A program made the translations under genes and the position numbers. The notes beneath the pieces were generated by a model, which was not told where the DNA came from, did not search any database, and saw only the letters and a program-made list of their open reading frames with translations. From Paenibacillus piri (GTDB taxonomy: Bacteria > Bacillota > Bacilli > Paenibacillales > NBRC-103111), in NCBI RefSeq assembly GCF_004354045.1, contig NZ_SMRT01000004.1:62001-126000 (forward strand): a stretch of DNA of 64,000 nt, written 5' to 3'. Shown here one piece after another: positions 51,202-60,327 of this stretch (position 1 is the stretch's first letter; every line of letters starts with the position of its first letter).

Positions 51202-52230
51202 TCAGGTTTGCTTAAACATGGAAAGCTCCGACGTCTTCGGGAATATGTCATCCAGATTCTGCAGCGTGGCTGCATCCAGCTCGATATCGACCGCCCGCAG
51301 CACATCCTCCAGCTCTTCCACACTGCTCGGGCCGATGATCGGAGCCGCAATAGCCGGATTGGAGAGCAGCCAGGCCAGAGCGACATTCCCTTCCTTCTCG
51401 CCCAAGTCTCTGCATAACGCGGAAAACTGCTCCATTTGCGAACGGTGAGTTTCAAGCAGCATCGCCGCATCGTCCGTAAGAACGTGCATCACCGGTTTGG
51501 TTACGTCGGTGGCCAACAAGCCTCTCGCCAGCGGGCTGAATACCGTCACGCCGATGCCAAGCTCCCTGGCCGTCGGCAGCGCATCCGTTTCCGGAAAGCG
51601 GTTCAGCAGATTATATCCGTGCTGCTCGGAGATCAACCCCATGAAATGCCTTTCCTTGGCGGCGGCTTGAGCGCGAGCCATGTCTCTCCCGGCAAAATTG
51701 GAGGAACCGATGTAATCAGCCTTGCCCGAACGGACCAGACCCTCGAACGCTTCCCATAATTCCTCCCACTGCACATTGCGGTCCACATGATGCATCTGGT
51801 ACAGCTCGATATGATCGGTTTGCAGCCTTTTGAGCGATGCCTCGAAATGGCGGCGAATTTTATACAGCGACAATCCCTGCGCCTTGTTCGGACCGTCCAG
51901 ATCGTCCATTTCAAACACCCGGCCGACCTTGGTGCCGAGCACAACCTTTTCCCGCCGGTTGCCTCCCTGCGCGAACCAACGGCCGATGATTTCCTCCGTG
52001 ATACCGCGGTGGCCGATCGTTTCGCCGCGGTGTCTGACCCCGCCGTATACATTGGCGGTATCGAAGAAGTTGATTCCGGCATCGAGGGCGGCGTCCATGA
52101 TGCGGAACGCTTCCTTCTCACTGATACTGCCGTATTCGCCTTCTTTGCCGACCAAGCCTCCGAAGGCGGCCGTCCCCAAGCATAATCGGCTGACCCGTAA
52201 TCCGGATTTTCCCAAATAACCGTATTTCAT
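51202..52230 (-). CDS. Aldo/keto reductase, tandem copy B with 7-residue insertion
   Basis: The 342-residue product shares nearly all signature motifs of copy A (FFDTANVYGG, LGTKVGR, YQMHHVDRN, IGPSSVEELEDVL). Just after the catalytic Tyr it carries seven extra residues: copy A reads YGGIGHRGATEE while copy B reads YGGVRHRGETIGHRGITEE, i.e. a duplicated HRG segment. This loop borders the active site, so substrate choice may differ. RBS GGGAGG before ATG 52230; 51 bp separate the two genes. Confidence 0.9.
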   Translation of the reverse strand: MKYGYLGKSGLRVSRLCLGTAAFGGLVGKEGEYGSISEKEAFRIMDAALDAGINFFDTANVYGGVRHRGETIGHRGITEEIIGRWFAQGGNRREKVVLGTKVGRVFEMDDLDGPNKAQGLSLYKIRRHFEASLKRLQTDHIELYQMHHVDRNVQWEELWEAFEGLVRSGKADYIGSSNFAGRDMARAQAAAKERHFMGLISEQHGYNLLNRFPETDALPTARELGIGVTVFSPLARGLLATDVTKPVMHVLTDDAAMLLETHRSQMEQFSALCRDLGEKEGNVALAWLLSNPAIAAPIIGPSSVEELEDVLRAVDIELDAATLQNLDDIFPKTSELSMFKQT

Positions 52231-52334
52231 GCTTATTCCTCCCGTTATCCGCTAATAGAGACTGTCGATTAAGGACAGAAACCGGCATTGAAGACGACTT
52301 CGAAGCCCCTGATTCCGCCCTCTCCGCTATTTAT

Positions 52335-53528
52335 TCACCGGACTTCTATAAGCTGTTTGCTTTCGAAGACGCTCTCATCCAGCTCAATGCCAAGTCCGGC
52401 TCGCTCCGGCAACTCAATAAACCCGCCATGCGGCCGCAGCTTATGCTTGTGAAAATGATCTTGCTGCCGCTGATACAGCACCAAATATTCGAGAAAAGGA
52501 CATACCGAAGGCGGCAGAGATGCAATCACGTGCAGGTTCGGAATGACCGTGCAGCCGTGAGGTACGAATTGGACATCGTATGTTTCGGAAAGTACTGCGA
52601 TTTTGCGCAGCTCCGTTATGCCGCCGGTCCAATCGGGGTCCGGCTGGACGTAAGCCAGCAAGCCCTGGTCCAGGAAAGGCTTGAAATCTTTCCGGGTGTA
52701 CAGGTGCTCGCCTGCAGCCAGCAGCAGCGACCCGCGTTCCTTCAAAGCTGCGTAGCCTTCGATTTGATTCGGAACAAGCGGCTCCTCCAGCCAGAGCGGG
52801 CGCAATTCGCGCAGCCGGTCCATCATATCGACGGCATACGGCACATTCCAGCCCATCCAGCAGTCTAGCATAAAATCATGCCCGCTGCCGATCGCCTCGC
52901 GCACCTCCTGCGCCATACGGAGGTTGGCAGCCCTTCCTTCCCCTCCGCCGGACGGGCCGTGACGAAAAAACCATTTTTGCGCCGCAAAGCCTTCCCGGAC
53001 AAAAGCCTTCGCCTGCTCGCCGACTTTCCCCGCTTCGAGCGGGAAACCAAGCGCGCTCGCGTACACGGGAATTCGCGGCCGTGTCGGCCCGCCGAGCAGC
53101 CGATAGACGGGCGCATTGAAATATTTGCCGCGCAAATCCCAGAGAGCGCAGTCTACCGCGCTGACGGCCATCATATAATAGCCGTTCCGGCCGTGACGGT
53201 CATGCCTCATCTGATCCCATAAACGTTCAACGTCCAGCGGATCTTGGCCCAACAAAAACGGCTTCAGTTTTTTGACGATGATGTCCGCCTGCTCCTCATA
53301 GACCATCGGGCCGTATATGCCTTCGAGTCCTTCATCCGTAACGATCGTGACATAATAGCGGACGATCGGCATCGTTCCCGACGAATCGTCCGTCTGCGGC
53401 GACGGATCGCGCAGCGCGTAGTCCGCATACATATCCAGCGGCGCCGCCGAGCGTGCGCGGTGCTCCCATTCTCTCGGCATGGACCCGCTCAATTTGAACG
53501 CCTGCACATCGGTAACTTTCAACAACAA
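52335..53528 (-). CDS. Enolase-superfamily sugar-acid dehydratase (mandelate racemase group, rhamnonate dehydratase-like)
   Basis: The 397-residue product has the capping domain and barrel of the mandelate racemase subgroup. Metal ligands are likely Asp in MLDCWMGWN, Glu in WLEEPLVPN and Glu in LAAGEHLY; the late VPHGC supplies the usual His base. The AQKWFFRHGP segment and the DCWM motif are typical of L-rhamnonate dehydratase-like enzymes. It would convert an aldonate to a 2-keto-3-deoxy acid, following the SMP-30 lactonase encoded next to it. The start is one of three consecutive TTG codons after GGGGAGGG. Confidence 0.82.
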   Translation of the reverse strand: MLLKVTDVQAFKLSGSMPREWEHRARSAAPLDMYADYALRDPSPQTDDSSGTMPIVRYYVTIVTDEGLEGIYGPMVYEEQADIIVKKLKPFLLGQDPLDVERLWDQMRHDRHGRNGYYMMAVSAVDCALWDLRGKYFNAPVYRLLGGPTRPRIPVYASALGFPLEAGKVGEQAKAFVREGFAAQKWFFRHGPSGGGEGRAANLRMAQEVREAIGSGHDFMLDCWMGWNVPYAVDMMDRLRELRPLWLEEPLVPNQIEGYAALKERGSLLLAAGEHLYTRKDFKPFLDQGLLAYVQPDPDWTGGITELRKIAVLSETYDVQFVPHGCTVIPNLHVIASLPPSVCPFLEYLVLYQRQQDHFHKHKLRPHGGFIELPERAGLGIELDESVFESKQLIEVR

Positions 53529-53554
53529 TCCCTCCCCGTCCGGATGAATGCGGC

Positions 53555-54436
53555 TTAGACCGCTCCGCGCACGTTAAGTTTAAGGCTGTACAACGACGAT
53601 GTGGCCGTTATAAACAGCGTGTTGCCCAAAGGCGACTCCGGCGGTGTGCCGAAGCATAAGTTGGCGGCGACTTCCGGCAGCTCAATCCGGCCGAGCCGTT
53701 CGCCCGACGGCGCAAAAATCCAAATGCCTCCGGGGCCGGTAACGTAAACGTTGCCTCGCTCGTCGACTTTCATCCCGTCCGCAGCGCCGGGGCCCGCGGC
53801 GGTGTCCAACTCCGCAAACGGCCTGCCGTTGCACAGGCTTCCGTCCGGCGCCACTTCGTATACCTTCACGTTCTGCTCATTCGTATCGTCAATGTAAAGC
53901 AGCGATTCATCCGGCGAAAAAGCCAGCCCGTTGGGACGGTTGAAATCTTCCACGACGGCAGCCAGCGTATCCGTCTTCGGATCATACCGGTACACGCCGT
54001 TAAACGATAAATCTCTGGGGGCTCCCAAGGCTGTGCTGTACGGATCGGAGAAATAGATCGTTCCGTCTTTTTTCACAATTACATCGTTTGTATTATTGAT
54101 CCGGCTTCCTTGATAGTGCGTAACCAATACGGTTACGGTTCCATCCTGTTCCGTACGCGAAATTCGTCGCGGCTCAGTCTCGCAGGACAGCAGCCGCCCC
54201 TCCGCATCCACGGCGAGGCCTACCGCACGGCCGCTCGGCTCGCGGAACAGCCGCAAGCCGTCTTCATGGCTCCAGGTGTAAATCCGGTAATTCATGAAAT
54301 CGGTCAAATACAGCCGGTTCGTATGCGGGCACCAAGCGGGACCTTCGGCAAAGCCGAAGCCGGACGCCAGCTTCTGCGCCGTTTCGCCGGGTGAAATCAG
54401 TTCATCCAAGCGATCCGAATAGCGAATGATGTTCAT
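53555..54436 (-). CDS. SMP-30/gluconolactonase-family sugar lactonase
   Basis: The 293-residue product is a six-bladed SMP-30/gluconolactonase/LRE propeller. Metal-site residues are visible: Glu in GFAEGPAWCP, Asn in NNTNDVIVKKDG, and the Asn/Asp pair in RPNGLAFSPDESLLYIDDT. It hydrolyses aldono-lactones to aldonates. The ATG overlaps the GH2 gene stop as ATGA, and the enolase-family gene follows, which together give consecutive lactone hydrolysis and dehydration steps. Confidence 0.9.
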   Translation of the reverse strand: MNIIRYSDRLDELISPGETAQKLASGFGFAEGPAWCPHTNRLYLTDFMNYRIYTWSHEDGLRLFREPSGRAVGLAVDAEGRLLSCETEPRRISRTEQDGTVTVLVTHYQGSRINNTNDVIVKKDGTIYFSDPYSTALGAPRDLSFNGVYRYDPKTDTLAAVVEDFNRPNGLAFSPDESLLYIDDTNEQNVKVYEVAPDGSLCNGRPFAELDTAAGPGAADGMKVDERGNVYVTGPGGIWIFAPSGERLGRIELPEVAANLCFGTPPESPLGNTLFITATSSLYSLKLNVRGAV

Positions 54437-56937
54437 CGTTCAAAGCCTCCTTCGGTTATATGCGGAGAATAATACGCCTTCGCCCTGATCGTGCCTTTGC
54501 TATGCTTGCCCATAATCTTCACCCGCTTCACCTCCCTGGGCAGCAGATCGAAGTAATTATCCTCGAACAGCCAGCCGAACTCATCACCCTCATGATCGCC
54601 GGAGAGCTCGATGCTTCTAGCAAAAGTATCGGTGGTCAGCGTCACGATATCCCCATTAATGTCCATATGCAATCTCGCTTCCGGAAAGCGCAGCTTTTTC
54701 TCGATATCGACAAAATCATTCGTTCTGGCAATTACGCCGCCTTCGCTGTCGATCAGGCAGGCGAACAAAATATATTCTCTTGAAAACTGCTTGAATGCGT
54801 TCAGATCGGTAACAAGCCGGGACTCGCCCGGCGCTGCGCGGACATCAGTTCTGATTTCCTGAACAAATTCATTTTTAACCGGGTTGAACAGCTTGATGAA
54901 CAAGGTCCCCTCCACCTCGGAGGCGCTGTCGTTGACGATCCACATATAAATAAAGTTTTGCACTTCGAAAGAAAGCAGGACCGGCTCGTAGGCCCGTTTT
55001 ACAGCGTAGTAAGGAATATACGGTTCAAAATAATAGTCAATCATGCTTCCATAAATAACCGGCCAAGTATCGTTCCAGCGGCAAACGAAATGCCCTTTGC
55101 AAATTCGTTCCCCGTCCGGGTCGCTTGCCGGTTTGCCCCGCCTGTTGTTCTCGAGAATTTTCCGCAAATAATAACCGTGGGCGGCGCCAAATTTATAGAT
55201 GGCGGACTCCAGGCTGTCGGCGTCATAGAACAGCTCGATAGGCGGGATTTTTTTCCAGCCCATGGCAGAAGTTTGCTCAGTCCATGTGTCCGGCCACGGG
55301 TACGGGGACCGGCTCGTGATCATTCCCGAGTAGTCTGCCGGCCACGCTCTTGCTTCGCCCATATATTTGACAAAGCTTTTCATCGAAGGCGGCGAGGTCC
55401 TGATTTCCTCCGCAATCATGACGGGATAATCGGCTCCCGGCACGTACCACGTATTCGTATAGCTGTGCGTATCCCCTTCCAGCGGGTCATTGCAATATGC
55501 TCCGCCATACGGGGAATTGATATGATAATAGCGGTCGGGATCCAACGTTTCGCAGACGCTTTTATAATCCTCCAGAAATATTTCGCCGCCGATATACGGC
55601 ACCACCGGCAGCTCGAATTCCGCTCCCATAAAGCATTCATTGCCCCCGCACCAAAACAATAGAGACGGATGATGCTTCAGCCGCTTCACCTGGTATTCGG
55701 CCTCTCGCCTGCACAATTCGCGGTATTCCTTCGTATCCGGGTACATCCCGTAATCGTGAAAAAATTCCTGCCAAATCAAAATTCCCCGTTTGTCCGCTTC
55801 TTCGTAAAACGAGTCGCCGTACCGGTCGGCGCCGCCCCAAATCCGCTGCGCGTTCATGTTGCCGTTTTCCAGCAAATCGAGCAGACGGTTCGATTTCTCA
55901 TCATCCCAGCAATGCGTGATGCCTTGAATTTGAACCGATTGGGCTCCCCACAGCTTCACCTGTTTTTGGTTAATCCAAAAATCGAACGGCTGCACCATTT
56001 GCACATCCCGGAAGCCAATTCGTTTCACTACGCTGTCTTTCGTTTCATCGTTTGCAACCAGGCTTACGGAAATTTCATAAAGCGGCTGCTCCCCATAGCC
56101 TCTCGGCCACCACAACTGCGGACGATTGACAGCCAATTCGGCATTGTGGCTCCAGGCTTCCGCGGAATCGCTATGAACAAAGCCGATGTACTGCGCCGCA
56201 GTTTGCCTATCGGGACCTGCGACGGTAATGAGTACAGACGCTCCTGCAACAAGTCCTGAGCCGTGCACATTCACTGTCACGCTTCCCTGCCCGTATCCAT
56301 CGGACAGCCGGGACGCAATATCGGTTTCTGTAATTTCCATTCCATCCACGATTTCGAGGCACACGCGGTCGTAGATACCGATGCGCGTCAAGTAAGGCTT
56401 GGCGCCCAAATAATCGGTGAAATCCTGATCATTTTTGCGAATCAGCCGGCTTCGTCTAATTTTACCGGTCCATTCCTCCGGATATTCCGCATGCTTCATA
56501 AATTCGTAAGGCGAATGGAAATGGAGCAGCAGCAGGTTCGTTTCCTGCAGCAGCTCTGTTACTTCCACCCTGAGCGGCAAATACATATCGTTATGGTAGG
56601 CCAAATGCTGCCCGTTCAAGTAAATATCAACCAGCGTATCCAATCCTCTAAAATGGAGATACGTCCTGTCCCCCTGCTTCCGTCCGGAAAGTCCGGAAAA
56701 TTCCAGCTTATATAGCCAATCATGCTCCGCCACCCATAAGCATTCCTTGCCTTTTCCGTACAAAGCGGGGTCCTCAATCAGACCTTCCTTCAGCAATATC
56801 TCATGCACTTGGGCCGGAACGGCGGTTTTAATCCAGCCGTGCTCCCCGTTAAGTTCGCCCGTTTGCGGATTTAAGCTTTCGGAGGGGACGCATTGTCTGA
56901 TCTCCCAGCCCTCGTTTAACTCTGTAATGAGCTTCAT
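54433..56937 (-). CDS. GH2 glycoside hydrolase, beta-mannosidase-like
   Basis: The 834-residue product has the GH2 multidomain plan: a sugar-binding jelly roll (LYKLEFSGL ... TYLHFRGLDTLVDIYLNGQHLA), an immunoglobulin-like domain, the TIM barrel (GFRDVQMVQPFDFWINQKQVKLWGAQ, NMNAQRIWGGADRYGDSFYE) and C-terminal beta domains. The acid/base Glu is in LLFWCGGNECFMG; the nucleophile Glu is probably in VMIAEEIRTSPP. WGG and these contexts match beta-mannosidases better than beta-galactosidases. No signal peptide, so it works on imported sugars. Confidence 0.88.
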   Translation of the reverse strand: MKLITELNEGWEIRQCVPSESLNPQTGELNGEHGWIKTAVPAQVHEILLKEGLIEDPALYGKGKECLWVAEHDWLYKLEFSGLSGRKQGDRTYLHFRGLDTLVDIYLNGQHLAYHNDMYLPLRVEVTELLQETNLLLLHFHSPYEFMKHAEYPEEWTGKIRRSRLIRKNDQDFTDYLGAKPYLTRIGIYDRVCLEIVDGMEITETDIASRLSDGYGQGSVTVNVHGSGLVAGASVLITVAGPDRQTAAQYIGFVHSDSAEAWSHNAELAVNRPQLWWPRGYGEQPLYEISVSLVANDETKDSVVKRIGFRDVQMVQPFDFWINQKQVKLWGAQSVQIQGITHCWDDEKSNRLLDLLENGNMNAQRIWGGADRYGDSFYEEADKRGILIWQEFFHDYGMYPDTKEYRELCRREAEYQVKRLKHHPSLLFWCGGNECFMGAEFELPVVPYIGGEIFLEDYKSVCETLDPDRYYHINSPYGGAYCNDPLEGDTHSYTNTWYVPGADYPVMIAEEIRTSPPSMKSFVKYMGEARAWPADYSGMITSRSPYPWPDTWTEQTSAMGWKKIPPIELFYDADSLESAIYKFGAAHGYYLRKILENNRRGKPASDPDGERICKGHFVCRWNDTWPVIYGSMIDYYFEPYIPYYAVKRAYEPVLLSFEVQNFIYMWIVNDSASEVEGTLFIKLFNPVKNEFVQEIRTDVRAAPGESRLVTDLNAFKQFSREYILFACLIDSEGGVIARTNDFVDIEKKLRFPEARLHMDINGDIVTLTTDTFARSIELSGDHEGDEFGWLFEDNYFDLLPREVKRVKIMGKHSKGTIRAKAYYSPHITEGGFER

Positions 56938-56987
56938 TGTTTTAAGTCTCCTTGTTTTATTTCAGTTGCCAGAAATCGAGATGACCG

Positions 56988-57806
56988 TTATCCCTTGATG
57001 CTGCCTCCGACAAGTCCTCGGATCAAATGCTTGGAGCCGAAGCCGAACAAAATGAGGATCGGAATCGTCGAAAGCGCGAGCGCCAAGATGCGGGCTGCAT
57101 AATCGGTGCGGTATTCGCTGCTTAACAATGAAACGGCAAGCGGAATCGTATACAAGCTTTCCTTATTAATGAGCACAAGCGGAGTCAAGTAGTTGTTCCA
57201 CGACCAGAGAAAAAACAGCAGGGACAATGTAATGAGCGCAGGCCGGATCACCGGCAAAATAATGCGGGCGAAAATTCCGATATCGCTGCACCCGTCCATC
57301 CTGCCGCTTTCTATAATTTCATTGGGTACGGCGGATGAAATATATTGGGTCATCCAGAACACGCCGAAAGCGTTCGCGATCCCCCCTATAATTAAAGGGT
57401 ACAGCGTATTGACCAAGCCTAAATAGCGCATTTCCACGACAAAACCGACAAGGCCCAGCTGCGGAGGAATCATCAGCGTCGCGATGATGAACATATATAA
57501 TGTTTTTTTGCCTTTAAACTGATATTTGGCGAAAGCGAAGCCCGTGACAGCGCTGACCAGCACGGCCAAAGTCGTGTTAACTACGGCCACAACCAGACTG
57601 TTTAAATAAAATTTGAAAAAATTTTGCGCCAGCACCGACTTTAAATTTTCGAGTACGTAAGTGCCTGGCCATATTTTGAGACCCGTATACAGATCCTCGC
57701 TTACGTAAGTGCCCATTATGATCATCGTATAAAACGGAATCAACGCGAACAAAGATAAAGCCGTCACGAAGAAATATACCGGCAATTTTCCAATAGCTCT
57801 GCTCAA
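56988..57806 (-). CDS. Carbohydrate ABC transporter permease (MalG-type)
   Basis: The 272-residue product has six membrane helices and the EAA loop (ESGRMDGCSDIGIFARIILPVIRPA) of CUT1-family permeases, which docks with the ATPase. The start is TTG 57806 with GGGGAGG ten bases upstream; it begins 2 bp after the other permease stop. With the second permease and binding protein it imports an oligosaccharide. No ATPase gene is present in the cluster, so a shared MsmX-type ATPase elsewhere is expected. Confidence 0.92.
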   Translation of the reverse strand: MSRAIGKLPVYFFVTALSLFALIPFYTMIIMGTYVSEDLYTGLKIWPGTYVLENLKSVLAQNFFKFYLNSLVVAVVNTTLAVLVSAVTGFAFAKYQFKGKKTLYMFIIATLMIPPQLGLVGFVVEMRYLGLVNTLYPLIIGGIANAFGVFWMTQYISSAVPNEIIESGRMDGCSDIGIFARIILPVIRPALITLSLLFFLWSWNNYLTPLVLINKESLYTIPLAVSLLSSEYRTDYAARILALALSTIPILILFGFGSKHLIRGLVGGSIKG

Positions 57807-57808
57807 GG

Positions 57809-58711
57809 TTACGATTCCTCCCCGCGGTTCATCATTTTCATGGAGAAAAAGGAAAAGATGGATATGACAATAAACAAGCTGTAGGCGATCGCCGAGCCGT
57901 AGCCGAATTCAAAGTTGTGGAACGCCACATCGTAATATCTCATGACCACCGTCAAAACGGCATGCTCGGGGCCGCCGATCGGCTGCGATGCGGATTGGAA
58001 CAGGAGCTGGGGCTCGTCAAACAACCGGAACCCGTTAATGATGCTTGTCGTGACGACAAATAGCATAATAGGCCGCAGCATCGGCAGCGTAATGTGAATA
58101 AAGCTGTCTATCCATTTAGCCCCGTCGATCTTCGCGGATTCGTACAGCTCCTCGGGAATCGTCGACAAACCGGACAAGAATAGCACCATTTTATAGCCGT
58201 AAGCCGTCCAGCTTTGCATAATGATGACGACCAGCCTCGCCGCCCACGGGACGCCAAGCCAATATACGGCATCGATGCCCATTTTACCGAGTACAGCGTT
58301 CACCGAGCCGTTCTTCCAGTCGAATAAAATCTGGAATATGATCCCAATAGCGACCGGGGTCGTTATATACGGCAGGAAGTTAATCAGTTGAAGCGCATTT
58401 CGCGATTTGCGGAAAAAATCTTTCAAAAATACGGCAAGTAAAAGTCCTAGCGCAATTTCGATAGGAATCGTGATCATAATGATCAGAAAGGTGTTGAACA
58501 ATGATTCGTAAAACAAACTGTCGTTCGTAAAAATGCGGATATAATTGCTGAAGCCGACAAAAGTCATATCGGTAATGCCGTCCCATTTCGTAAAGCTGAT
58601 GACAAGCGAGAACAGGATCGGAAACAAACCGAACGCCAAGTACAATAAAAAATACGGTGTCAACAGCAAATAAGGTGTCGCTCTTCTTCCCATCCTTTGC
58701 AAACCACTCAC
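57809..58711 (-). CDS. Carbohydrate ABC transporter permease (MalF/UgpA-type)
   Basis: The 300-residue product has six membrane helices, the N-terminal LLLTPYFLLYLAFGLFPILFS segment typical of the F-type subunit, and the EAA loop ESAKIDGAKWIDSFIHITLPMLRP. The start is GTG 58711 preceded by GGAG. It is separated from the binding-protein gene by 171 bp that contain an inverted repeat and copy 3 of the dispersed repeat. Confidence 0.92.
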   Translation of the reverse strand: MSGLQRMGRRATPYLLLTPYFLLYLAFGLFPILFSLVISFTKWDGITDMTFVGFSNYIRIFTNDSLFYESLFNTFLIIMITIPIEIALGLLLAVFLKDFFRKSRNALQLINFLPYITTPVAIGIIFQILFDWKNGSVNAVLGKMGIDAVYWLGVPWAARLVVIIMQSWTAYGYKMVLFLSGLSTIPEELYESAKIDGAKWIDSFIHITLPMLRPIMLFVVTTSIINGFRLFDEPQLLFQSASQPIGGPEHAVLTVVMRYYDVAFHNFEFGYGSAIAYSLFIVISIFSFFSMKMMNRGEES

Positions 58712-58783
58712 CTTCTATCTCCATGTTGGAATGAAGAGGGAGCTTGCGCCTGAAACCAAGCTCCCTTGTTCTTTGTTGATTAG

Positions 58784-58829
58784 AAGTCCGGTGAATAACT
58801 GCCCGCTTCATGATTTTTTCACCGGACTT
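58784..58829. repeat. 12-bp inverted repeat between binding-protein and permease genes
   Basis: AAGTCCGGTGAA (58784-58795) pairs with TTCACCGGACTT (58818-58829) across a 22-nt loop. It may end or attenuate part of the transcript after the abundant binding-protein message. Part of it (18 bp, 58781-58798) recurs inverted at 52331-52348. Confidence 0.6.
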
Positions 58830-58832
58830 GTT

Positions 58833-58865
58833 GGAAATAATGCGCAGCAAATTTCTGTGAATAAT
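58833..58865 (-). repeat. Dispersed 32-bp intergenic repeat, copy 3
   Basis: On the minus strand it begins ATTATTCACAGAAATTTGCT and ends CATTATTTCC, with three or four differences from copies 1 and 2. TTATTCACA is one base from the DnaA-box consensus. As in copy 2, an inverted repeat follows immediately (58829-58784). Confidence 0.75.
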
Positions 58866-58882
58866 TGGGGGGTTTTGTTCGA

Positions 58883-60226
58883 TTACTGCACCTTCAAATC
58901 AGGCTGTTTGTTCTTCAAATCATCTTCCATCTTCTTCACCAGCTGTACGGCATCGATATTCCCGTCCTTCGACGCGTTGATCGTTTTCATCGCCACGTTG
59001 ATGGAGTCGTCGATATCCTGGTCGTATTTGCTTGGCAAGCGCACCGATTTAATTTTCGGGAAGACGTCCTGCGCGATCGCCTTCTGCACGTCCTGGCCGG
59101 CGAAATGTTCTTCTTTCTTGGAATAGAAATCCGGCTTGGAATAAATCGGTTTGAACGGCGAGAAGTTGCCTTTATAGTCGCGGGCGACCTCGGAGCCTTT
59201 TTCGGACAAGAACAGGAATTTGATCAATTCGGCGGCGCCGACTTTATTTTTCGCTTTTTGTGGAACCGCTTGCACCGTTCCGCCTAGAGGGAAAGGTCCG
59301 CCCGGAGGAATCATAAAACCCCAGCGTCCGATGCCGTTTTTATCGTTCGCTTTGATCGTAAATTCGACCGACCAGTTCGCGCACGGATAAAAAATATGAG
59401 TCTCATCCGTATAAGAAGCGTTGGCCGCAGGCGAGTTGGTGTCCAGCACATCCACAATGCCCGCTTTTTTCATTTGAATAAGCTTATCCATCAGCGGTGT
59501 CGCGCCTTCCTTCAAATTCAGCGTGTTGCCTTGAATAAACGGCGTGCTCGTTTGGCCTTTCAGGAAAGCATACGCGTCGCCCAAGCTTGCGAACATAAAC
59601 ACCTTGCCGTTCGATTTTTCTTTCACTTCGATGCCTTTTTTGATGAATGTATCCCAATCCGTAAATATTTTTTCCAATTCCGCTCGGTCATCCGTACCGA
59701 AATATTGTTTCGTCAGCGCCCGTTTATAAGCCATTCCCGCTACGGAAGGAGCTTCGGGACCTACATAGACGCCGCTTTCCGTCGTTTCAAGGGGAATCAA
59801 ATAATCAAGCACCTGGGATTTATCGAGATTGTAAGGCGCCTTGCTCAGATCTTCCCAAATATTCAGCGACAGCAGTTTGCCTCTATAGGTTTGCTCCAGC
59901 CAGGCAATATCAGGCAAATCGGCTCCCGATGCGAGAGCGGTTTGCAATTTTTGCGCCATATCCTTGCTTTCGACTGCCGTCATTACGATGTTGTACTGCG
60001 GATACAGTTTGGTGAATTCCTCATACATTTTGGCGCGGGAATCGGTTTTATCCCATAACCAAATGTTGATATCCGTCTTTTTGCCGGTGCTGCTCGCCGT
60101 TTCCTGCTTGCCGTCCGCACCCGCGCTTGGGGCTGCGCCTTGCTGCGCGCCTCCGCTGCATCCGGCCAACCCCAACATTGCCGTCAGCAGCATAATTGGC
60201 ATCGCTTTCAGTAATCTTTTCCGCAT
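58883..60226 (-). CDS. Extracellular solute-binding lipoprotein of carbohydrate ABC transporter
   Basis: The 447-residue product has a lipoprotein signal (LLTAMLGLAGCSGG) and then the family 1 solute-binding fold: INIWLWDKTDSRAKMYEEFTKLYPQYNIV, the LASGADLPDIAWLEQTYRG segment, and a late PFPLGGTVQAVPQKAKNKVGAAELIKFL region. It should capture an oligosaccharide outside the membrane for the two permeases. RBS GAGGAGG. The YesM/YesN-type two-component genes are directly upstream, as is usual for transporters controlled by such systems. Confidence 0.92.
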   Translation of the reverse strand: MRKRLLKAMPIMLLTAMLGLAGCSGGAQQGAAPSAGADGKQETASSTGKKTDINIWLWDKTDSRAKMYEEFTKLYPQYNIVMTAVESKDMAQKLQTALASGADLPDIAWLEQTYRGKLLSLNIWEDLSKAPYNLDKSQVLDYLIPLETTESGVYVGPEAPSVAGMAYKRALTKQYFGTDDRAELEKIFTDWDTFIKKGIEVKEKSNGKVFMFASLGDAYAFLKGQTSTPFIQGNTLNLKEGATPLMDKLIQMKKAGIVDVLDTNSPAANASYTDETHIFYPCANWSVEFTIKANDKNGIGRWGFMIPPGGPFPLGGTVQAVPQKAKNKVGAAELIKFLFLSEKGSEVARDYKGNFSPFKPIYSKPDFYSKKEEHFAGQDVQKAIAQDVFPKIKSVRLPSKYDQDIDDSINVAMKTINASKDGNIDAVQLVKKMEDDLKNKQPDLKVQ

Positions 60227-60327
60227 AAGCCATCCTCCTCATTGATATATGTGTGTGTCTCTTTTACTTACACGGATAACTATATCAGGCGTCGTTTTCG
60301 GTTCATACATGTCAAAATTATTAAAAA

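Noticed and set aside
60227..60327. Catabolite-repression (cre) site before the solute-binding protein gene
   Set aside because: No sequence close enough to the TGWNANCGNTNWCA pattern was seen by eye.
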